A model generated the notes under the pieces. That model was not told where the DNA came from. It saw only the letters and a list, made by a program, of their open reading frames with translations, and did no database searches. The translations under genes and the position numbers were made by a program. Shown here one piece after another: positions 24,307 to 28,973 of a DNA stretch of 28,973 bases. Location of the stretch: contig CAZIWA010000069.1 in assembly GCA_964542875.1 (NCBI GenBank), positions 1 through 28,973 on the forward strand, given 5' to 3'. Each line of letters opens with the position of its first letter. Position 1 is the first letter of the stretch. The DNA comes from CAZGOM01 sp964542875. Lineage in GTDB: Bacteria > Planctomycetota > Phycisphaerae > Phycisphaerales > Phycisphaeraceae.

Positions 24307-24948
24307 ATGCGGTCACATAAGAACAGGGTTTGGAATCAATTGGCCGTGGCTGGCCTCATCACCGGGTTTGTCGGCATCACGCTCGGAGCAGCATTTGCCT
24401 CTCGCCTCAATTCCCCCGGCACGCAGGCCAACGCCGGGGAAAACCCCGTGCAACCCATGGCGGTCGCCTCACAAAGCCCCATCGCCACGACTAAAACCCT
24501 CGGCCTGGGCGCCCAGCCCGGCACGCAGGACATCCCCGCCCAGGTCGACCTGACCGGCGCGCAATCCCTCGGCCTCCAAGCCCCCAACGAACAATCCACA
24601 GAAGAAGCACGCCAAATGATGCTTGATGCCACCGCCCAAGGCACCGGCGCAAGCGGCGGTGGTGGTGGAGCCGGTGGCGGCGCAGGTGGTGGGGCTGGCG
24701 GCGGAGCCGGTGGTGGCGCGGGCGGCGGCGCAGGGGCCGGCGGTGGTGCTGGCGCAGGTGGCGGCGCAGGTGGTGGCGCCGGCGGCAGCGCCGGGGCTGG
24801 CGGCGGCGCGGCAGGTGGCGCAGGCGCCAGCGGCGGCGCTGTCGGCGCTGGTGCGGGCGCTGGCATCGCAGGCGGCACCGCAGCCTCCTCCACAAGCACC
24901 GGCAGCGATCCAAACCCCATCTCACCCGCAATCCCCGCTTTCCCCTAA
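24307..24948 (+). CDS. Membrane-anchored or secreted Gly/Ala-repeat protein
   Basis: A 213-residue protein. An N-terminal hydrophobic segment (about residues 11-31, LAVAGLITGFVGITLGAAFA) is a signal peptide or anchor. A non-repetitive stretch follows (about 32-112). Residues about 113-190 are almost entirely glycine and alanine in GGGA and GAGGG units with few other residues, ending in STSTGSDPNPISPAIPAFP. Such sequence is flexible or fibre-like; no family is recognised. AGGAG lies 6 nt before the ATG, which supports a real gene. The repeat DNA (24650-24870) is a GGC/GCN-rich stretch prone to slippage, so its length may vary between strains. Confidence 0.72.
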   Translation: MRSHKNRVWNQLAVAGLITGFVGITLGAAFASRLNSPGTQANAGENPVQPMAVASQSPIATTKTLGLGAQPGTQDIPAQVDLTGAQSLGLQAPNEQSTEEARQMMLDATAQGTGASGGGGGAGGGAGGGAGGGAGGGAGGGAGAGGGAGAGGGAGGGAGGSAGAGGGAAGGAGASGGAVGAGAGAGIAGGTAASSTSTGSDPNPISPAIPAFP

Positions 24949-24951
24949 AAT
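24946..24951 (+). promoter_or_regulatory. -10 box of truA, predicted leaderless start
   Basis: TAAAAT overlaps the stop codon of the Gly/Ala-repeat gene and ends 8 nt before the truA ATG at 24960. There is no Shine-Dalgarno sequence between them and no TG extension. Confidence 0.45.
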
Positions 24952-24959
24952 CGGTCGCG

Positions 24960-25817
24960 ATGACACGCGCACCAGACCCACAACCCTCCCCCAGCGCTGA
25001 TCTGCCAACCAGCCCGCTAGATTCCGGTCCCCCACCGGTGCTTATCCCTGCACCCACACCGAGGCTGCGCCACAAACTCGTCATCGCTTACGACGGCACC
25101 CTCTTCCACGGATGGCAGATACAGAAACAACCCGACGGCGCTCCCCCTATTCGCACCGTCGCCGCCGTCGTCCAGGAAACCCTCGCACGCTTCTACAAAG
25201 AGCCCATCGCCCTCGTCGGCTCCAGCCGGACCGACACCGGCGTACATGCCCTGGGCCAGGTGGCCCACTACGATGCCACCCCGCGCATCCCCATCGAACG
25301 CGTCGCCAAGGCTATCAACTCCCGCCTGCCCGACGACATCGACATCCGCGAGGCCGCCATCGCCCCGCCCGGCTTTGACGCCATCACCAGCACCACCAAA
25401 AAGCAATACCGCTACCGGGTGCACAACACCTCTCATCGCCCGCTGCAGACCCGCCACCAGGTCTACCACTGCTGGTACCCGCTTGATGTTTCACTCATGC
25501 GCCAGGCCGGCCGGCTCATCGAAGGCACCTTCGACTTCGCCGGCTTCACCTGCGCGGATCACGGCCGCGTCACCACCATCCGAACCGTTCTGGAATGCCG
25601 CGTGGAAACCCTCGGCACCGAAATCCACATCGTCGTCATCGGCACCGGCTTCCTCTACAACATGGTCCGGATCATCGCCGGCACCCTGGTCGATGTCGGC
25701 CGCGGCCACAAAACCCTCGACGATGTAAAACGCGCCCTGGACACCCAGGACCGCCGCAGCGCCGGCGAAACCCTCCCCCCCCAGGGCCTCTGCCTGGAGT
25801 GGATCCAGCACGAGTAA
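24960..25817 (+). CDS. truA: tRNA pseudouridine synthase A
   Basis: Converts uridines 38-40 of the tRNA anticodon stem-loop to pseudouridine. The 285-residue protein has KLVIAYDGTLFHGWQ (about residues 39-53), the catalytic motif SSRTDTGVHALGQ with nucleophile Asp92, TTKKQYRYRV, and the C-terminal YNMVRIIAGTLVDVG and PPQGLCLEW blocks. All are family hallmarks. The first 35 or so residues are a Pro/Ser-rich extension not found in most homologues; no later in-frame ATG precedes the core. The gene starts 12 nt after the preceding stop. Confidence 0.96.
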   Translation: MTRAPDPQPSPSADLPTSPLDSGPPPVLIPAPTPRLRHKLVIAYDGTLFHGWQIQKQPDGAPPIRTVAAVVQETLARFYKEPIALVGSSRTDTGVHALGQVAHYDATPRIPIERVAKAINSRLPDDIDIREAAIAPPGFDAITSTTKKQYRYRVHNTSHRPLQTRHQVYHCWYPLDVSLMRQAGRLIEGTFDFAGFTCADHGRVTTIRTVLECRVETLGTEIHIVVIGTGFLYNMVRIIAGTLVDVGRGHKTLDDVKRALDTQDRRSAGETLPPQGLCLEWIQHE

Positions 25818-25846
25818 AGCCGAAAATCGGTTAAGAACAGAGAAAG

Positions 25847-25971
25847 AAAGGCCTTTGGCCTTTTCCCGGTCTCGGGTCAAGATAAAAGATTCGGATGAAG
25901 AAGAAACCAGAATCCCTCTGGGTCTTTGACCCGAAACCCGTACCCCGAAACCCGAACAGGCCGCAGGCCTC
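25847..25971. repeat. Second inverted pair of GGCC-hairpin/CGGGTTTCGGGT arms
   Basis: The plus arm (25847-25880) is AAAGGCC-TTT-GGCCTTTT followed by CCCGGTCTCGGGTC. The minus arm (25971-25925) reads AGGCCTGCGGCCTGTT followed by CGGGTTTCGGGG and ACGGGTTTCGGGTC. The arms match those at 10543-10674 in order and spacing. The plus-arm hairpin with its T-run, 30 nt after the truA stop, may also work as the truA terminator. No gene is visible in 25818-26031. Confidence 0.65.
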
Positions 25972-26014
25972 TTCTTCCTCTCTCCGACCCAGCCCCAGAC
26001 CCTTCCTCACCTCC

Positions 26015-26023
26015 TGCTATCAT
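26015..26023 (+). promoter_or_regulatory. Extended -10 of uppP, predicted leaderless start
   Basis: TGCTATCAT: TG at 26015-26016 and hexamer TATCAT at 26018-26023, followed by 8 nt (TCCCCACC) before the ATG at 26032. No Shine-Dalgarno sequence. Confidence 0.55.
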
Positions 26024-26031
26024 TCCCCACC

Positions 26032-27138
26032 ATGATCCACCGTGCATCCCGATTTGTTGGCGTTGCCCTCGCCATGCTTGCGCTCATCGCGCTCCCCGTG
26101 CTGGCGCAGATTCCCACCCCCGCCCCGGCGCCCACCCCTTCACCCGTCCCGGCAAACCCGTCAAACGTGCCGCTCCCCGTGGAGCCTGTCGAGGTTCCCG
26201 CATCCCCAGGCTCCCCCATGGCAGGCCCTGCCGGCCAGGGGCCCGCTCCTAAAAAGCACACCATGAGCCTGGTGGAAGCCGCGATCATCGGCGTCGTCGA
26301 AGGCATCACCGAATACCTCCCCGTCAGTTCCACCGGGCACATCATCCTCACCCAGCGCGCCCTGGGCATCGGCATGGACGGCGAGCAATCCAAAGAGGCC
26401 GCAGACGCCTTCGCCGTCTGCGTGCAGGCCGGCGCCATCGTCGCCGTCCTGGGCCTCTACTTTGGCCGGGTGAAGCAAGGCGTACGCGGGCTCATCGGCA
26501 AAGACCCCGTCGGCCTCCGGCTCTCTATCAATCTGATCACCGCATTCATCCCCGCCCTGGTGCTGGGCGTGCTGTTGAGCAAAACCATCAAGACACACTT
26601 GTTTGGCCTCTGGCCCATCACCTTCGCCTGGTTTGTAGGCGGGCTGGCCATCCTCTACATCAGCTATTGTAAAACCAAAAAGCCCGCCGCCGAGCCCGCT
26701 CCCACCGGCCAGATCCCCACCGAGGAAGCAGGCTTCCCCCTGGACTTGCTCACCTGGAAGTCCGCCCTGGTGGTGGGCTTTGCGCAATGCCTGGCGATGT
26801 GGCCCGGCACCAGCCGGTCGCTGGTCACCATCGTCGCCGGCGTGCTGGTGGGCATGAGCCTCACCGCCGCGGTGGAGTTCAGTTTCCTGCTCGGCGTAAT
26901 CACCCTCACCGCCGCCACCGTCAAAGACATGAAAGAGCACGGCGGGCTGATGCTCGACCTCTACGGCCCCCTCACTCTTTTCGTAGGCTTCCTGGCCGCC
27001 TTCATCTCCGCCGTCGCTGCCGTTGAATGGCTCGTTGATTTCCTCAAAAAACACAGCATGGCGGTCTTTGGCTATTACCGCGTCGCCCTGGCCATTGTGG
27101 TCGCAACCCTCTTGCTGGCCAAAATCCTTCACCCCTGA
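26032..27138 (+). CDS. uppP: Undecaprenyl-diphosphatase (BacA/UppP) with an exported-looking N-terminal extension
   Basis: Integral membrane enzyme that dephosphorylates undecaprenyl pyrophosphate to recycle the lipid carrier for cell-wall and glycan export. In the 368-residue protein the family core starts near residue 79. VVEGITEYLPVSSTGH carries Glu90, Glu94, Ser100 and His103 (E. coli Glu17, Glu21, Ser27, His30), and MWPGTSRSLVTI carries Arg262. Several further hydrophobic helices follow. The first 78 residues are unusual: a signal-peptide-like helix (about 9-25, LALIALPVLAQIP), then a linker of Pro, Ala, Thr and Val. If translation instead began at the ATG at 26263, the protein would be of normal length; no Shine-Dalgarno sequence supports either start. 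Confidence 0.93.
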   Translation: MIHRASRFVGVALAMLALIALPVLAQIPTPAPAPTPSPVPANPSNVPLPVEPVEVPASPGSPMAGPAGQGPAPKKHTMSLVEAAIIGVVEGITEYLPVSSTGHIILTQRALGIGMDGEQSKEAADAFAVCVQAGAIVAVLGLYFGRVKQGVRGLIGKDPVGLRLSINLITAFIPALVLGVLLSKTIKTHLFGLWPITFAWFVGGLAILYISYCKTKKPAAEPAPTGQIPTEEAGFPLDLLTWKSALVVGFAQCLAMWPGTSRSLVTIVAGVLVGMSLTAAVEFSFLLGVITLTAATVKDMKEHGGLMLDLYGPLTLFVGFLAAFISAVAAVEWLVDFLKKHSMAVFGYYRVALAIVVATLLLAKILHP

Positions 27139-27144
27139 TATAAT
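27136..27144 (+). promoter_or_regulatory. Extended -10 of tRNA-Ala
   Basis: TGATATAAT: TG extension at 27136-27137 (overlapping the uppP stop codon, TGA) and consensus TATAAT at 27139-27144. The start site would be near 27151, about 10 nt before the mature tRNA 5' end. Confidence 0.75.
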
Positions 27145-27160
27145 GATTCGCCTCCAATAT

Positions 27161-27233
27161 GGGGACGTAGCTCAATTGGGAGAGCACTAGCTTTGCAAGC
27201 TAGGGGTTACGAGTTCGACCCTCGTCGTCTCCA
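27161..27233 (+). tRNA. tRNA-Ala (anticodon TGC)
   Basis: A full cloverleaf of 73 nt. The acceptor arm GGGGACG pairs with CGTCTCC, with a G3-T70 wobble that is the alanine identity element. D stem GCTC/GAGC, anticodon stem CTAGC/GCTAG with loop TTTGCAA, T stem ACGAG/CTCGT with loop TTCGACC, discriminator A. The 3' CCA is not encoded (CTA follows). It has its own extended -10 and a strong terminator. Confidence 0.98.
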
Positions 27234-27240
27234 CTAAGAA

Positions 27241-27278
27241 AAAAGGCCTTCGGGTGATCTCCACCCGAAGGCCTTTTT
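27241..27278 (+). terminator. Strong intrinsic terminator after tRNA-Ala
   Basis: AAAAGGCCTTCGGGTG (27241-27256) pairs along 16 bp with CACCCGAAGGCCTTTT (27262-27277) around a 5-nt loop. The A-run and T-run at the two ends make it functional on both strands, so it should also end the minus-strand higBA transcript. Confidence 0.95.
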
Positions 27279-27331
27279 CAATTGAAAGCATGCTTGGCTT
27301 TACTGGGATGCGTCCTTACGTTGTTGAGATA

Positions 27332-27766
27332 TCACCGCCGCTCCATGAACATCTCGGGCTGGAGCCCGAAATAATCAGCCAAAGTTTGCGCATAATCCCA
27401 GGTAAGGGTGCGCTCGCCGGCAAGGATGCGCGTTGCTTGCGGCCGGCTTGCTCCGAGAATCCGGGCGAGGTCGGCTGGCTTTAGATCGTGATTGTCCATC
27501 ATCCCCTTGAGCAGTTTCAGCCCTGTTGCCTTGGGGCGAGGGTGCTTTGCAGCCTTGTATGTCGCCACCAGATGGCCCAACAATTCCCCATACCTGGCTT
27601 GGTCTGGGTTGAGCTTGCCATCGCCCTCCGACAAGCGAGCCAGCATCTCCATGGCATTGCTGCACGCCACATCGTCATGGATCACGCCAGGTATCAGCTC
27701 GGCCACAAGATCCCCGAAAGTCTCGGGAAGTACAGAGGATTTGATTTTGCGGGTTCGAATTGCCAT
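27332..27766 (-). CDS. higA: HigA-type antitoxin / XRE-like regulator
   Basis: Antitoxin that binds the HigB ribonuclease and represses its own operon (family knowledge). The 144-residue protein has an N-terminal segment (MAIRTRKIKSSVLPETFGD) and a C-terminal helix-turn-helix at about residues 94-140: LKPADLARILGASRPQATRI, GERTLTWDYAQTLADYFGL. This matches the long HigA form found next to HigB toxins. The ATG at 27766 is chosen over 27778 and 27817 because GGAGG lies 5 nt upstream. The frame is intact while the adjoining toxin is broken. The toxin's original stop codon lies 14 nt before this ATG, the usual toxin-first order. Confidence 0.85.
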   Translation of the reverse strand: MAIRTRKIKSSVLPETFGDLVAELIPGVIHDDVACSNAMEMLARLSEGDGKLNPDQARYGELLGHLVATYKAAKHPRPKATGLKLLKGMMDNHDLKPADLARILGASRPQATRILAGERTLTWDYAQTLADYFGLQPEMFMERR

Positions 27767-27780
27767 GTTCGCCTCCATTT

Positions 27781-28093
27781 TTAGACTTTTTTCCAAGCAC
27801 CCCTGTCGTACTAGCATGCGTCAAAAACGCCTTGAGCCAGATGTTTTGTGCCTGATAGTCAATCTTCGTGATGAGCCGATACTTATTCCCGCGGATATTG
27901 AACACTGTAAACGTCACCTCAACGGTTCCCTTGGCAACCGTAACCCCATCTGCATGAGGAAAGTTCTTGCGGACATCCAGTAAATGTTTCCACGCAGCCG
28001 CTTGGGCCACCGTCAGCCAGGCATCCAATGCATCTTCACAGTCAGCAGCTTGGCAACATACTCAGCGATTGCTTCAGGACTGAGAATATTCAC
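27781..28093 (-). pseudogene. higB: HigB-type toxin broken by two single-base frameshifts
   Basis: The remains of a RelE/HigB mRNA interferase of about 104 residues. Three reading-frame pieces join in order. Residues VNILSPEAIAEYVAKLL run from the GTG at 28093 to about 28043. ALDAWLTVAQAAAWKHLLDV continues in a second frame through FNIRGNKYRLITKIDYQ and FLTHA to 27813. YDRGAWKKV followed by TAA (27783-27781) is in a third frame. One base is missing at about 28041-28048 (expected HPDCEDAL, seen as LLT then CEDAL). One is missing at 27811-27812 (expected LTHAEYDRG). VFNI-GNKYRLI and LTHAEYD are family hallmarks. Both breaks lie outside homopolymers. Assembly error cannot be excluded. Confidence 0.8.
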
Positions 28094-28108
28094 ACACGCT
28101 TTGTCTTT

Positions 28109-28125
28109 TTGTGACTGATTCACAA
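28109..28125. promoter_or_regulatory. Candidate HigA operator upstream of higB
   Basis: A perfect inverted repeat TTGTGA-CTGAT-TCACAA (28109-28125) lies 15 nt upstream of the higB GTG. Toxin-antitoxin operons are normally repressed by the antitoxin at a palindrome in this place, so it is the natural HigA site (inference). A -10-like GATAAG lies further upstream on the minus strand. Confidence 0.55.
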
Positions 28126-28299
28126 CCCCGGTACCTTGCAGGCCTTATCTGCATTCTTCCGCTTTCCGGATCTTCCCTTCACGGTTAAAAATCCACTCTT
28201 AATTTTTCGCCTCTTCTCTCCAGGCTGTAAAAACTGTCATGCATCCCCCCTCCCCCTTCCAAACCCCCACTTTTTACTGGCGTACCCCACCGTTTTAGG

Positions 28300-28453
28300 T
28301 ACACTATTCCTCTTGCCCGTTGCCGGATCAACTGTTCGTGCGAACAGACGGCACCAGGCAATTCCACCCTGCGGCCGGATTTTCCCGGCTCGGCCCGTGT
28401 CAGTTGACCGTGTGGTCAACCGGGCAAACGAACTTAGAAAGGTTCCCGTTTTT
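28300..28453 (+). promoter_or_regulatory. rpsA promoter and structured 5' leader
   Basis: TACACT (28300-28305) may be the -10 of rpsA, giving a leader of about 140 nt, unusually long for this compact region. In the leader GTTGACC-GTGT-GGTCAAC (28403-28420) is a perfect 7-bp hairpin. It is extended by GCCCG (28393-28397) with CGGGC (28421-28425) across a 5-nt one-sided bulge. AAAGG (28438-28442) is the likely ribosome site, 11 nt before the ATG. The remaining gap 28126-28299 contains no gene that I can see. Confidence 0.5.
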
Positions 28454-28973
28454 ATGGTTGACAAGTCACTCATCAATTCGCTCTCCATCTCCGACGATGA
28501 AATCGAACAACTCCTCACCGACAGCCTCGGCCCCAACGCCGCGCAAGTCGGCATGGACGGCTTCATCAACGACAAGGTCAGCGAATTCAAGCCCAACACC
28601 ATCCTCAAAGGCAAGATCATCGGCATGGCCGGTGACGACTTCCTCGTTGAGGTGGGTCTCAAGTCTGAAGGTATCCTCGAACGCGGTGAATTCGACAACG
28701 CTGACGACGTCGAAGTCGGCGACGTCGTCGAAGTCCTCCTCGAAGAACTCGAATCCGCCAACGGTACCGTCGTCATCTCCAAGCGCAAGGCTGACCGGAT
28801 CCGCGGCTGGGAAAAAATCATCAACGAGAAGAAGGAAGGGGACACCGTCGAAGGTCGCGTCATGCGCAAGATCAAGGGCGGCCTGCTCGTCGATATCGGC
28901 GTGCACGTGTTCCTCCCCGCTTCCCAGGTCGACATCCGTCGCCCCGGCGATATCGGCGAATACATCGGCCAGA
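28454..28973 (+). CDS. rpsA: 30S ribosomal protein S1, 5' part only
   Basis: Ribosomal protein that binds mRNA and helps load it on the 30S subunit. The 173 codons present begin MVDKSLINSLSISDDEIEQL. They show a first S1 (OB-fold) repeat (ILKGKIIGMAGDDFLVEVGL, SEGILERGEFD, VVEVLLEELE) and the beginning of a second (GDTVEGRVMRKIKGGLLVDI, GVHVFLPASQVD). The acidic N-terminal segment and the order of repeats match S1 (4-6 repeats, 400-600 residues). The gene runs off the window's end. Its long structured leader suggests translational control, as S1 regulates its own synthesis in E. coli. Confidence 0.94.
   Translation, partial: MVDKSLINSLSISDDEIEQLLTDSLGPNAAQVGMDGFINDKVSEFKPNTILKGKIIGMAGDDFLVEVGLKSEGILERGEFDNADDVEVGDVVEVLLEELESANGTVVISKRKADRIRGWEKIINEKKEGDTVEGRVMRKIKGGLLVDIGVHVFLPASQVDIRRPGDIGEYIGQ

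Noticed and set aside
24650..24870. Repeat array resembling CRISPR
   Set aside because: The units are in-frame Gly/Ala codons of variable length, without constant spacers, inside an intact gene.

Overview
The window is a GC-rich, densely coded chromosomal segment from a bacterium that most resembles a planctomycete (Planctomycetota, possibly Phycisphaerae). The pointers are an H-X9-DG type prepilin-like protein, a NagB/PIG-L fusion, a TMTC-like membrane protein with a TPR tail, a GH106-like intracellular glycosidase and proline/alanine-rich secreted proteins. This placement is inference; there is no rRNA or other decisive marker. The housekeeping genes (proS, folP, uup, truA, uppP, tRNA-Ala, rpsA) show an ordinary chromosome, not a plasmid or prophage.

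Layout. 1-1829 is proS (minus, 3' end cut off). 2172-4256 is a cytoplasmic glycoside hydrolase-like gene (plus) behind a gene-free, repeat-containing upstream region. 4315-7537 (minus) holds kbl and tdh, the two-step threonine-to-glycine pathway, preceded by a cupin-type XRE regulator and a small membrane protein. A perfect 14-bp palindrome covers the tdh -10 box. 7638-10463 (minus) is a sugar isomerase/epimerase-like gene behind a NagB/PIG-L fusion, probably for amino-sugar catabolism. folP and a GNAT acetyltransferase are divergent with only 33 bp between their start codons. uup (minus) follows.

From 14266 to 21964 (plus) the genes are mainly envelope or secreted: a prepilin-like protein, a probable outer-membrane beta-barrel, a TMTC/TPR membrane protein and a tandem pair of secreted beta-propeller paralogues. 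22090-24127 (minus) has a tiny secreted cysteine/lysine-rich protein, a YdcF-like protein and an amidohydrolase. 24307-27138 (plus) has a Gly/Ala-repeat protein, truA and a uppP with an unusual secretion-signal-like, proline-rich N-terminal extension. tRNA-Ala(TGC) with a strong terminator, a higBA toxin-antitoxin locus whose toxin is broken by two single-base frameshifts, and the start of rpsA close the window.

Two genome-scale signals stand out beyond gene content. First, many genes have a -10 box only 6-9 nt upstream of the ATG and no Shine-Dalgarno sequence, which predicts leaderless mRNAs. Second, gene gaps carry several classes of palindromic repeats: a three-hairpin element at 18437-18535, inverted pairs of a GGCC-hairpin plus CGGGTTTCGGGT unit at 10543-10674 and 25847-25971, and a REP-like palindrome at 20402-20422. 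No complete new defence or biosynthetic system is visible.
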